Shown here: positions 36,266 through 44,797 of the stretch, piece by piece | Layout: every line of letters starts with the position of its first letter | How positions within the stretch are numbered: position 1 is the stretch's first letter | NCBI GenBank assembly: GCA_016841205.1 | Contig: JAENZP010000012.1 | Span: forward strand, 50,106-114,105 | Reading direction: 5' to 3' | From: Desulfoscipio geothermicus | GTDB lineage: Bacteria > Bacillota > Desulfotomaculia > Desulfotomaculales > Desulfallaceae | Length of the DNA stretch: 64,000 nucleotides | Position numbers and translations under genes: made by a program | Notes under the pieces: model-generated | What the model was told of the DNA's origin: nothing | The model's database searches: none | The model's input: only the letters and a program-made list of their open reading frames with translations

Positions 36266-36528
36266 CGTCTATTTCTTAAAGTCTATTTCTGTACTGGAGA
36301 ATTCTTTGCAGGTATTATAAAATCTCTTATTTTTTTTCCATAGTCTTTTAACATTAAGTTTTTTCATGCAACAGCCGGTCCAGTTTCAGCCCAAAGAGAC
36401 CCAATATAGCCGCTACTCCGCTTAGCAAGTACAATCCGCCGTTTTTTGATTAGTATATTCTAAGCGAGCAGGTATATCGTGTGCTCCCTTCAAAGGGATC
36501 TGTTGGTCTCATACAACCCGCACATTAA

Positions 36529-38136
36529 CTAATTAAACCATATCGGCGTGGTATAAGCACGGTAATTTCCGTTTCTCTTCTCTTTGCAGTAGGCCCTCAA
36601 GTAACAGCCTGGCTCCACGCCTGTAGTAATAGTAAAGGTTCCACTGCCCGCACTTACTGTTTGGAAGTGCACCAGCCGTTCGGCAGTCCAACCCGCCTTT
36701 CCTTTCATGACCACTATGTCCATTGCATCATAACTGTCGGCGTAGGAAATATACACTTCTGCTTTGCCGCTGCCCACTGTCAGAGTGTCCCCCATCCAGA
36801 ACCTCGTGGCTGTGCCGTTCTGCTTTGACCATATAGCCAGCCCCGGATAAGTTGTGACATAATGATGACCACGTTTCAGGTTAAATTTAATGCCAGTCTG
36901 GGTGAGATAATCAGCATAAACCACAGTATAGCATTCTCCTAAATGGTTGGAGCTTTCAGTGTCGCTACCAGCAAACGGGAACACTTTTTCACCTTTCAAG
37001 AGACGTTGGTCAATCCAGCGGGTGGTGGAACCGTTATCCGTGTCGCTCCAGCTTCCGTTCATGATCTCCATACCGGTTTCGCCGTGCGTATACGGGTAGG
37101 TGTCAATGTTGAAGTTCCAGGACTCAGTAGATCCTATTCCCCAGTTGGGATGGTTTATGGTCACCAGTCCCCCGAATTGTTTTAAATAATCGATAGCCTG
37201 TTGCGAATCAGGTGCTGATGCCTTCCTAAAGATATCCGTTTTGCAGGGTACAAAAGTGCTGTTCAGAATGCCGTTATAGTGGCAGGTATTATAGGCTTTT
37301 ACTCCGTTGACCAGCTCGGCCGCGGAAAGTTCCTCGCCATGGAGAAAGGCAAAATTACTACCGGACAACGCTGTAACAGCGTTTTTCTGCTCCTCGTATT
37401 CATTTGCGTCCAAGCAGTAGGCATGGTCGGTCAAAACTAGCCATTCCAGGCCGGCTGCCATTGCTAGAGCTTTTAATTCAGGGATAGTGTAGATTCCGTC
37501 TCCGAAGTAATAATCCCAGGTATAAGTTGAGTGCGAATGCGTATCGCCATAATACCAATCACCGTGGTGCGCGCCAGGCGCGACGGGCGGCTTCTCGGGA
37601 GCACGGCCTGCCTTCAAGATAACTTCCTGCGCAGCACTAATTTGTTTTTGGTCTGATAGACTTTTACCGGTAAACTTTATAACTACTTTTATAGAACCTT
37701 TGGCTATAATCTCTTCAGCCATCTCCTGGGTCACTGTAAAACGAATATAACTGGTGGCTTCTTTCATTTTTTTATATTGAATTTTTACTTCATTCTGTTC
37801 TTCAAAAGTCAAACAGCCTTCTTTGCCTTTCAATAGGTCCAACTCCCGGCGTACATTACCACCGGGCTTGATTACTGCTTTTAACTCGTTTTCGTATTCC
37901 TTTTGTTCCCATTTCCAAACCGCTTTGGTTAACTGAATATCTCCGTTTTTATCGGACCTGTTGTTTATGACCCTGGCCACAACTGGGAAAGAAACTGCCT
38001 TGCAGATAACCGGGGGCGTAATCAGGGTTATTTCTATATCCTGAGCTCGAGGTTTGGCCATGACTTTTGAGGACCTTAAACTGAAAAGAAATGCAACAAA
38101 CACCAAGGTCAAGAAAAACGTGCTATAACGTTTCAC
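36529..38136 (-). CDS. Secreted PHP-domain metallohydrolase (CehA/McbA-like)
   Basis: 535 residues. GTG start after AAGGAGG; an N-terminal signal (FFLTLVFVAFLFSL) is followed by a beta-rich domain (about 30-190) and a PHP domain with YYGDTHSHSTYTWD, WLVLTDHAYCLD, VTINHPNWG and PFAGSDTESSNH, which hold the metal ligands. The C-terminal 110 residues look like a beta sandwich. It is likely exported and hydrolyses an unknown phosphoester or ester. Single gene. Confidence 0.82.
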   Translation of the reverse strand: MKRYSTFFLTLVFVAFLFSLRSSKVMAKPRAQDIEITLITPPVICKAVSFPVVARVINNRSDKNGDIQLTKAVWKWEQKEYENELKAVIKPGGNVRRELDLLKGKEGCLTFEEQNEVKIQYKKMKEATSYIRFTVTQEMAEEIIAKGSIKVVIKFTGKSLSDQKQISAAQEVILKAGRAPEKPPVAPGAHHGDWYYGDTHSHSTYTWDYYFGDGIYTIPELKALAMAAGLEWLVLTDHAYCLDANEYEEQKNAVTALSGSNFAFLHGEELSAAELVNGVKAYNTCHYNGILNSTFVPCKTDIFRKASAPDSQQAIDYLKQFGGLVTINHPNWGIGSTESWNFNIDTYPYTHGETGMEIMNGSWSDTDNGSTTRWIDQRLLKGEKVFPFAGSDTESSNHLGECYTVVYADYLTQTGIKFNLKRGHHYVTTYPGLAIWSKQNGTATRFWMGDTLTVGSGKAEVYISYADSYDAMDIVVMKGKAGWTAERLVHFQTVSAGSGTFTITTGVEPGCYLRAYCKEKRNGNYRAYTTPIWFN

Positions 38137-38245
38137 TTGCAGCCTCCTTTATTTGTTTTCTTTTGCCCGGCATAAACCAAGGCCCTATAGTTCAAATTAT
38201 TCCTCTACAACCGAAAGTGGTACCATTTACATATTCCCAGTCGTT

Positions 38246-38274
38246 AAAAAAACAAAAACCGCCTAATCGGCGGC
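38246..38274 (-). terminator. Terminator after the MATE gene
   Basis: Minus strand CCGCC(GATTA)GGCGG hairpin (38273-38259) followed by TTTTTGTTTTTTT. It is 36 bp after the MATE stop. Confidence 0.92.
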
Positions 38275-38308
38275 TTCATTTTCCCGTAAAAATTGCATAA
38301 GCTAATAA

Positions 38309-39670
38309 TCACCTTTCTACCAGAACTGTTTTCTGGGGCATATTTTTTATTTCATAAAACAGAAGTGTGGATGTAAGAAGCACCGCCAAAGCATCAGAAA
38401 TTGGTGCCGTTCTCCAAGCTCCCTCAATCCCCCAGAAGTTAGGCAATATCAATAAGAGCGGAATAAAAATGAGTACCTGCCTTGATGCACTGAGGATCGT
38501 CGATTGTACTGGCTTGCCAACGGCTTGAAAGTAATTTGAGCCTACGATCTGGAAGCCCACGATGGGGAGAAAGGCAAAGAATGTGACCAGCGCGTGTGCT
38601 GTCAGTTGGGTTAGAGCAGTATCTCCTTTGCTGAAAAGTGCTGCGGTTGGAGCAGCAAAGATCAAAATAAAAACATAACTTGCTATGGCCAGGACAGTAC
38701 CGGCCATAATTGCTTTTTTCAATGTTTCTTTTACCCTCTCGTTACTTTTAGCTCCATAATTAAAACCGATGATAGGCTGAGCTCCTTGACTGATCCCGAC
38801 AATTGGCATGATCAGGATCATCCCCACGCTCATGACAATGCCAACCGCTGAAAGGGCTAAATCACCACCATAGAAAGATACGATTTTGTTTAAAATGGTT
38901 TGCTGTATACTACTGGCTATTTGCATTGAAAATGGCGCAAAACCGATGGCCATAATTTTCAGAGCAATGTGAATTTGGGGCTTCATGTTATTAAGATTAA
39001 TTTTAATTTGGCTGGAACCACGAAGAAAATAACTGATTACCCAAATTGCTGAAACCAATTGACCAAGGACAGTTCCCAAGGCGGATCCTTTAATACCCAT
39101 CCCTAACGGGAAAATAAAAACATAGTTTAAAATCACACTAACCACAGCGCCTATGATTTGTGTGAACATGGCAAACCTGGGATTTCCTTCGGCTCGAATA
39201 AAGTTATTTAATCCATAACCAAGCGCAGCCGGAACGGCACCCAACATTATAATATGGATATAATCCCGAGCGTAAGGTAAAACCTCCCGGCTGGTAGCAC
39301 CAAATAACCTCAGGAGCGGGCCGGAGAAGAGAAAATAAATACCTGAAATTATTAAGGGTAGTAGGATTAACAAAAAAGCAGCATTACCTGCTATTTTATT
39401 GGCTTCCTCTTTTTTCTGTTCCCCTAGACGAATCGAAATCATGGCCGTAGCGCCGATACCGATTAGCATGCTAACAGCAAATAGAATAATCATAATCGGG
39501 AGAGCTACCGTAACGGCAGCGATAGCAAGGGAATTTACACCCTGCCCTACAAATATGCGAGATATAATATTGTAAAGAGCATACACTGACATACCGATAA
39601 TGGCGGGTAATGAAAATTCCCAGAGTAACCTGTTTATATTTCCGCTCCCCAGGTCTATTTTGTTTTTCAT
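38309..39670 (-). CDS. MATE-family efflux transporter
   Basis: 453 residues with about twelve transmembrane helices in two repeats. N-terminus LLWEFSLPAIIGMSVYALYN, and G-I-S-Q-G-A-Q-P-I-I-G-F in the second half, are typical of MATE (multi-antimicrobial extrusion) proteins that use Na+ or H+ to export cationic drugs. It sits 34 bp after a MarR-type regulator and is likely controlled by it. Confidence 0.92.
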   Translation of the reverse strand: MKNKIDLGSGNINRLLWEFSLPAIIGMSVYALYNIISRIFVGQGVNSLAIAAVTVALPIMIILFAVSMLIGIGATAMISIRLGEQKKEEANKIAGNAAFLLILLPLIISGIYFLFSGPLLRLFGATSREVLPYARDYIHIIMLGAVPAALGYGLNNFIRAEGNPRFAMFTQIIGAVVSVILNYVFIFPLGMGIKGSALGTVLGQLVSAIWVISYFLRGSSQIKINLNNMKPQIHIALKIMAIGFAPFSMQIASSIQQTILNKIVSFYGGDLALSAVGIVMSVGMILIMPIVGISQGAQPIIGFNYGAKSNERVKETLKKAIMAGTVLAIASYVFILIFAAPTAALFSKGDTALTQLTAHALVTFFAFLPIVGFQIVGSNYFQAVGKPVQSTILSASRQVLIFIPLLLILPNFWGIEGAWRTAPISDALAVLLTSTLLFYEIKNMPQKTVLVER

Positions 39671-39704
39671 ATTAATCTTAACCTTTCTTTATATCTAAAT
39701 TTGT

Positions 39705-40169
39705 TTACATTTTTTTCATAAAGTTAACCATATATTGTAAACTGGCTAGAAATTGCTGTATCTCAACTGAGTTAAAGTTTTTTAGCAATTCATCCATTTT
39801 TAGGGCACAAAAATTCGTGACGCGATCCATTTCTTCCCTCCCGTAAGGACTTAGGCATATTAGAAATTTCCTGCGATCCATAGGATGATTTACGCGCAGT
39901 ACAAGATCCTCTTTTTCCAGTAGGTCGATCAGCGTAGTAAGACTGCCTTTTTCGATATCCAACATTTTACCGATTTCCGTTAAGGTTATATGATCATTTT
40001 GATATAAAATATTTAAGATTTTCATATGATTCTTTTTTAAACATGGCATACAGTTAGAATCATGGAGCACCTGTCTAAAGCGGAGAAGATACTTTTCGTG
40101 GAATAAGCCCATGAAGTTAATTAATAGATTATGGATCATTTTTGCAGTATCAGAATTCATTTTTCTCAC
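39705..40169 (-). CDS. MarR-family transcriptional regulator
   Basis: 154 residues. Winged helix-turn-helix in the middle (ILYQNDHITLTEIGKMLDIE, GSLTTLIDLLEKEDLVLR, and wing NHPMDRRKFLICLS) flanked by dimerisation helices. It precedes the MATE pump and probably represses both. A 12-bp palindrome lies 10 bp upstream of its ATG. Two Cys (Cys-x-x-Cys, MPCLKK region and others) could make it redox or drug sensitive, which is speculation. Confidence 0.88.
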   Translation of the reverse strand: MRKMNSDTAKMIHNLLINFMGLFHEKYLLRFRQVLHDSNCMPCLKKNHMKILNILYQNDHITLTEIGKMLDIEKGSLTTLIDLLEKEDLVLRVNHPMDRRKFLICLSPYGREEMDRVTNFCALKMDELLKNFNSVEIQQFLASLQYMVNFMKKM

Positions 40170-40179
40170 CTTTAAAATA

Positions 40180-40191
40180 TTAGAATTCTAA
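40180..40191 (-). promoter_or_regulatory. Palindromic operator candidate of marR-MATE
   Basis: Perfect palindrome TTAGAATTCTAA just before the marR ribosome site (AAAGGTGAG). Position and symmetry fit a MarR autoregulatory site. Confidence 0.5.
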
Positions 40192-40715
40192 CAATAAGAA
40201 TACTTATTTATCGTAGCTGAAAAGGTATAACTAATCAATAGAAAAAATCCCGCTGCTATTTTCCTGAACTTTCGCCAAAATTTGAGTTTATTTGTCGATT
40301 TTGTATACACAGGTTATTATTGACAAAAGAACTAAATCATATTAGATTAAATTTAAATAATTAGTTGATTTTATGCTGAGATTGGTATCTAGTGAAAGAT
40401 CTTCGGAAAAGTTTACGGAAGACCAATATTTTTAAGGTAAACATTTTTATAGCTATGAACTTAAAAATAATATTGGTTTTCTTAATAAAAAATGACGATC
40501 TTCAGACATTAAGAACTATTTTACAAGCCTGGTTTATCAGGCTGCCTATTATATAGTCAATGATTCCGATCTTCTCGAAGATACTGTGCAACCGCCCGTT
40601 ACATTATCCACCGTCGTTCAAGAAACATTATCTTAAGTTAACTAATATATTAGTATGACCTGTCCAAAGTTGTTATTGCTTTCACCGGAAACTTAATAAG
40701 AAAGGGGGGAATAAG
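40192..40715 (+). promoter_or_regulatory. Upstream region of the hydrogenase operon
   Basis: 524 bp, AT-rich, no gene. It holds a perfect 14-bp palindrome ACTAATATATTAGT at 40641-40654, 60 bp before hydC, which may be an operator. An imperfect inverted repeat (ACCAATATTTTTAAG near 40422 against CTTAAAAATAATATTGGT near 40467) could form a hairpin. I cannot assign a promoter with confidence. Confidence 0.4.
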
Positions 40716-41159
40716 ATGAGTTACAAAGAAATTCTCGCTTCTTACAAGGATGTACCTGGCGGGATGATTGAAGCTTTTCATGCCATCCAGGGCCAGTATA
40801 GTTACCTACCTGAAGAAACCATAATCGAAGCTGCCCGGGTTTTCAACCTTCCCGTAGCTAAAGCTTACGAAGTTGCCACCTTCTATTCTATGTTTTCCGT
40901 AAATACACGTGGAAAAAATGTGATAAGAATATGCGAGAGTGCTCCCTGCCATGTTGCCGGAGCAGCAGATGTTGTAGCCGCACTGGAAAGGGAACTGGGC
41001 ATTAAAATGGGCGAAAGTACTTCTGATGGTAAATTTGCTCTGGAATTAACCGAATGTGTTGGACAATGCCAGGCAACACCGGTCATAACAGTTAACGGTA
41101 AGGTATATTTAGATGTAACACCGGCAAAAATTCCGGACATTTTAGCTGAATACAAATAA
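40716..41159 (+). CDS. hydC: Hydrogenase subunit HydC (NuoE-like [2Fe-2S] protein)
   Basis: 147 residues of the 24-kDa NADH dehydrogenase family: N-terminal helical region (GGMIEAFHAIQGQYSYLPEE) and thioredoxin-like domain with [2Fe-2S] ligands in CESAPCHVAG and CVGQCQATP. It relays electrons between the NADH-binding subunit and the catalytic subunit. AAAGGGGGG precedes its ATG. First gene of hydC-hydB-hydA. Confidence 0.93.
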   Translation: MSYKEILASYKDVPGGMIEAFHAIQGQYSYLPEETIIEAARVFNLPVAKAYEVATFYSMFSVNTRGKNVIRICESAPCHVAGAADVVAALERELGIKMGESTSDGKFALELTECVGQCQATPVITVNGKVYLDVTPAKIPDILAEYK

Positions 41160-41250
41160 TCAAAATATAGAGAATTGGGGAAATCAAAAATTTTGAACAT
41201 TGGACTTATTAATCGATTAATGGAAGAAACATAGAAAGGAGGGCAAATAA

Positions 41251-42474
41251 ATGGCTGAAGAAATACGTATTGTACTGCGAAACTATGGTAAAATTGATCC
41301 CCTTAAAATAGATGATTATCTGGCTATAGGTGGCTATGAAGCTTTAATAAAAGCGCGCAGTATGGATAGAGAAGAACTTATTGAAGAAGTTAAGAAATCT
41401 AAACTTAGAGGACGCGGTGGTGCCGGCTTCAACTGTGGTCAAAAATGGGCCTTTGCTTACGGAGCCCAGGCTGATCAGAAATATGTAGTCTGTAACGCTG
41501 ATGAAGGTGAACCGGGAACTTATAAGGATCGTATAATTATGGAAAATGATCCTCATACTTTATTAGAAGGTATGGCAATTTGCGGTTATGCTATCGGCGC
41601 TAATAAAGGTTACATTTACTGTCGCGGTGAATATCCGCAGGTCACCCAAATTCTTAATACCGCTATTGCGCAAGCTAAAGAGAAAGATGTTCTGAGAGAC
41701 TTCGACATCGAAGTAAAAAGCGGAGCCGGAGCCTATGTTTGCGGTGAAGAGACAGCCTTAATTGAATCCATTGAGGGTAATCGGGGTGAACCCCGTATTA
41801 GACCTCCTTTTCCACCGGTATCAGGATTATGGCAAAAACCTACCATAGTAAATAACGTGGAAACCTTTGCTAATGTTCCGGTAATAGTGGATAAAGGTGC
41901 TGATTATTATGCGTCTATTGGCGCACCGGCTTATCCCGGCACCAAGGTTGTAACTCTTACCGGTGATGTTAATAATAAAACCTTCTTTGAAGTACCTACC
42001 AATACTACCATCAGAGAGGTTATTTTCCAGTTCGGCGGCGGAATCCCCGGAGACAGGAAGTTCAAGGCAGTGCAAATTGGTGGAAATTCCGGCGCTTTTA
42101 TTTCCGCTGATCTGCTTGATACCCCAATAGCGTTTGATGCCATGACTTCTATTGGTTCAGCTCTGGGCTCAGGCGCAATTTTTGTATTAGATGAAACTCG
42201 AGACATAGTAGATGTAATTACTAGAGTTGCCAAATTCTTTGAAGATGAATCCTGTGGCAAATGCGCCCCGTGCCGTGAAGGTACGGCTCGAATGTATGAA
42301 TTAATGGAAAAGCTCAACAGTGGCCAAGGCTCAGCTAATGACATCGTTCTCTTGAATAAATTGGGACGGGTTATGTCATATTCTTGCCTGTGTGGCCTGG
42401 GGCAGGCTGCCCCCACACCGGTTCTTACTACCATAGAGCGTTTCAGTGCCGACTATAACGCCAAACTGATGTAG
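41251..42474 (+). CDS. hydB: Hydrogenase subunit HydB (short NuoF-like NADH:FMN subunit)
   Basis: 407 residues. The NADH/FMN-binding core of NuoF: LRGRGGAGFNCGQKW, NADEGEPGTYKDR, GAGAYVCGEETALIESIEG, and a C-terminal [4Fe-4S] site CGKCAPCREGTARM with a later C-L-C-G. Unlike the 600-residue HydB of Thermotoga-type bifurcating enzymes it lacks both the N-terminal [2Fe-2S] thioredoxin-like domain and the C-terminal ferredoxin domain. It oxidises or reduces NAD(H). Strong AAAGGAGGG site; 91 bp after hydC. Confidence 0.93.
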   Translation: MAEEIRIVLRNYGKIDPLKIDDYLAIGGYEALIKARSMDREELIEEVKKSKLRGRGGAGFNCGQKWAFAYGAQADQKYVVCNADEGEPGTYKDRIIMENDPHTLLEGMAICGYAIGANKGYIYCRGEYPQVTQILNTAIAQAKEKDVLRDFDIEVKSGAGAYVCGEETALIESIEGNRGEPRIRPPFPPVSGLWQKPTIVNNVETFANVPVIVDKGADYYASIGAPAYPGTKVVTLTGDVNNKTFFEVPTNTTIREVIFQFGGGIPGDRKFKAVQIGGNSGAFISADLLDTPIAFDAMTSIGSALGSGAIFVLDETRDIVDVITRVAKFFEDESCGKCAPCREGTARMYELMEKLNSGQGSANDIVLLNKLGRVMSYSCLCGLGQAAPTPVLTTIERFSADYNAKLM

Positions 42475-42501
42475 GAAAACGAGCAAAGGGAGTGAAATTG
42501 A

Positions 42502-44226
42502 ATGGTTAATGTAACAATAGACGGAATTAAAACTTCCGTTCCAGACGGCTCAACCATCCTGCAGGCAGCTCAAGAAGTCGGTATTCGTATTCCTACACTG
42601 TGTGCTCACCCTGATCAGTCTGTAAAGGCAAACTGCAGGGTATGCGTATGTGAAGTCGAAGGCAATAGACTTCTACAAGCCGCCTGTTCACAACCCGTTT
42701 TTGAAGGAATGGTTGTTAAGACCAAAAGCCCCAAAGTGATTGAGGCCAGACAAACCATACTTGAACTTATACTATCAAATCATCCTCAGGACTGCCTGAA
42801 CTGTATTAGAAACGGCAATTGTGAACTGCAAGATCTGGCTAAAGAATATTGTATCCGTGAGAACCCCTTTGAAATGAAGACCAGAGGGCTGCCCAAAGAT
42901 TTTTCAACCCCCGCCATTTTTAGAGATCCTAACAAATGTGTACTTTGCCGCCGCTGTGTAGAAACCTGCAGCATAGTACAAGGCGTGGGTGCCCTGGGTT
43001 TATTGAACCGTGGTCATAATGCCATGGTAGTTCCCAGCATGGGACAAAATCTAGCTGACAGTCCGTGTGTAATGTGCGGTCAGTGTATCCATGCCTGCCC
43101 GGTAGGAGCAATTGGCGAAGTTGAATATATTGACCAGTTAATTGCAGCCATAGCCGATCCAGATACAATAGTAGTAACCCAGATGGCACCGGCCGTCAGA
43201 GTTGCTGTCGGAGAAGAAGTCGGTATGGAAATTGGCGAAATGCCAATGGATAAGCTGGTAGCGGCTCTTCGCCAAATCGGCTTTGATTATGTATTACACA
43301 CTAACTTTACTGCTGACCTGACTATCCTGGAAGAAGGCAATGAGTTATTAAAACGCTTGACTACTGGTGGTAAACTGCCCATGTTTACTTCCTGCAGCCC
43401 GGGCTGGATTAACTTTTGCGAGACCTATTATCCGGATCTATTAGAAAATCTGTCCACCTGTAAGTCACCACAGCAGATGTTTGGCTCTTTGGTAAAAACT
43501 TATTGGGCCGACAAAATGAACATCGAACCAAAAAAAATCTTTTCCGTTTCAATCATGCCATGTACCGCTAAGAAATTTGAGGCGTCCCGGCCGGAAATGA
43601 ATTCCAGTGGTTATCAGGATGTAGATATAGTTCTTACCACCCGTGAATTGGGCCGGCTGTTAAGAATGAGCGGAATTAACTTTGATAAAATTGAGCCTTC
43701 CAGCTTTGACTCCTGGATGGGTGCATACACCGGCGCGGCAGTAATCTTCGGGGCCAGCGGCGGTGTTATGGAAGCTGCTCTGCGTACCGTTTATGAAGTG
43801 GTTATGAAAGAAGAATTGAAAGATGTTAATTTCACGGTTACCCGCGGTATCCAGGGAATAAAAGAGGCAGAAGTAGACCTTAATGGTACGGTGGTTAAGG
43901 TAGCTATTGCCAACGGCCTGGCCAATGCCCGTAAACTGATGGATCAGGTAAGAGCTGGCGAATCTCCTTATCACTTTATTGAAATCATGGCCTGCCCCGG
44001 CGGTTGTATCGGTGGTGGTGGACAGCCTATTACCAAGAGCAACTTAAAGCGTGAACAGCGTATTGCCGGTATTTATGTTGAAGATGAGCAGTGTGCTATC
44101 AGAAAATCACATGAGAACCCGGAAGTTAAAATCATTTACGAAGAATTTCTGAAAGAGCCCCTGGGGCATAAATCCCATGAACTCTTGCATACTCATTATC
44201 ACGCCAAGAATAAAAAACTTATCTAA
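42502..44226 (+). CDS. hydA: [FeFe]-hydrogenase catalytic subunit HydA
   Basis: 574 residues. N-terminal [2Fe-2S] plant-type domain (about 1-75), the His-ligated cluster motif H-x3-C-x2-C-x5-C (NHPQDCLNCIRNGNC), two [4Fe-4S] motifs (CVLCRRCVETC and CVMCGQCIHACP), then the H-domain: L1 FTSCSPGW, L2 MPCTAKKFE, L3 EIMACPGGCIGGGGQP. It reduces protons to H2 or the reverse. The L1 motif has Ser where most enzymes have a second Cys. Last gene of the structural operon, 27 bp after hydB. Confidence 0.95.
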   Translation: MVNVTIDGIKTSVPDGSTILQAAQEVGIRIPTLCAHPDQSVKANCRVCVCEVEGNRLLQAACSQPVFEGMVVKTKSPKVIEARQTILELILSNHPQDCLNCIRNGNCELQDLAKEYCIRENPFEMKTRGLPKDFSTPAIFRDPNKCVLCRRCVETCSIVQGVGALGLLNRGHNAMVVPSMGQNLADSPCVMCGQCIHACPVGAIGEVEYIDQLIAAIADPDTIVVTQMAPAVRVAVGEEVGMEIGEMPMDKLVAALRQIGFDYVLHTNFTADLTILEEGNELLKRLTTGGKLPMFTSCSPGWINFCETYYPDLLENLSTCKSPQQMFGSLVKTYWADKMNIEPKKIFSVSIMPCTAKKFEASRPEMNSSGYQDVDIVLTTRELGRLLRMSGINFDKIEPSSFDSWMGAYTGAAVIFGASGGVMEAALRTVYEVVMKEELKDVNFTVTRGIQGIKEAEVDLNGTVVKVAIANGLANARKLMDQVRAGESPYHFIEIMACPGGCIGGGGQPITKSNLKREQRIAGIYVEDEQCAIRKSHENPEVKIIYEEFLKEPLGHKSHELLHTHYHAKNKKLI

Positions 44227-44366
44227 TTTCTCCCCGGACTTGCAGAAAGGTCTTTAACGACTGCCTTGCAGGTGCTATTATTAATATAAAATATTTACCC
44301 TGCTAACAAGGTTAATGCTAAGTTAAAGGGGTCATCATATTTTTGCATATCAAATGCAATATGCTG

Positions 44367-44395
44367 ACCGCTTATCTTGGGATGAGCGGTTTTTT
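44367..44395 (+). terminator. Terminator after hydA
   Basis: ACCGCTTATC (44367-44376) pairs with GATGAGCGGT (44381-44390), four-base loop, followed by six T. It separates the structural genes from the maturation operon. Confidence 0.92.
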
Positions 44396-44491
44396 ATTTA
44401 ATTCAGCACAGAAGAATGCAGTTGGTTCCCCATTATCTATCTGTGTCCTTCTATGTTGAATTGTTGAATTAGCGCACTGGAGGTGAAAGAA

Positions 44492-44737
44492 GTGGAGAAA
44501 AGATTAGGTGTTATAGGGATTGTAGTTGAGGACCGGCAGGTTGTGCCGCAGGTTAACAAAATCCTGAGTGAACATGCGGATATGATTATCGGTCGTATGG
44601 GGCTGCCGCACCGGGAGCGGGAAGTTTCAGTCATCTCGTTAATTGTAGACGGAACTACCGATCAGGTGGGCTCCTTAACAGGTAAACTGGGCAATATCCC
44701 CCATGTAACGGTAAAAAGCGCGTTAACCAAAGTATGA
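44492..44737 (+). CDS. TM1266-type iron-only hydrogenase system regulator
   Basis: About 81 residues, ACT-like fold. Sequence blocks RLGVIGIVVEDR, VNKILSEHADMIIGRMGLPH and VISLIVDGTTDQVGSLTGKLG match the putative regulator that accompanies hydEFG in Clostridia and Thermotogae. Start GTG 44492, eight bases after GGAGG; a GTG at 44483 overlaps that site. Proposed to sense a small ligand and tune maturation genes; not proven. It precedes hydG by 60 bp. Confidence 0.85.
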   Translation: MEKRLGVIGIVVEDRQVVPQVNKILSEHADMIIGRMGLPHREREVSVISLIVDGTTDQVGSLTGKLGNIPHVTVKSALTKV

Positions 44738-44797
44738 TATTAAATCAGCATCGAGTTTTTATGTGTTAAGCCAATTATTTATGGGAGGGGTTTTTTA

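Noticed and set aside
36354..36434. 26-residue minus-strand hydrophobic frame (LYLLSGVAAILGLFGLKLDR)
   Set aside because: Starts at TTG with a ribosome-like GGCGGA touching it and no spacing; may be a scrap of a membrane protein but evidence is thin.
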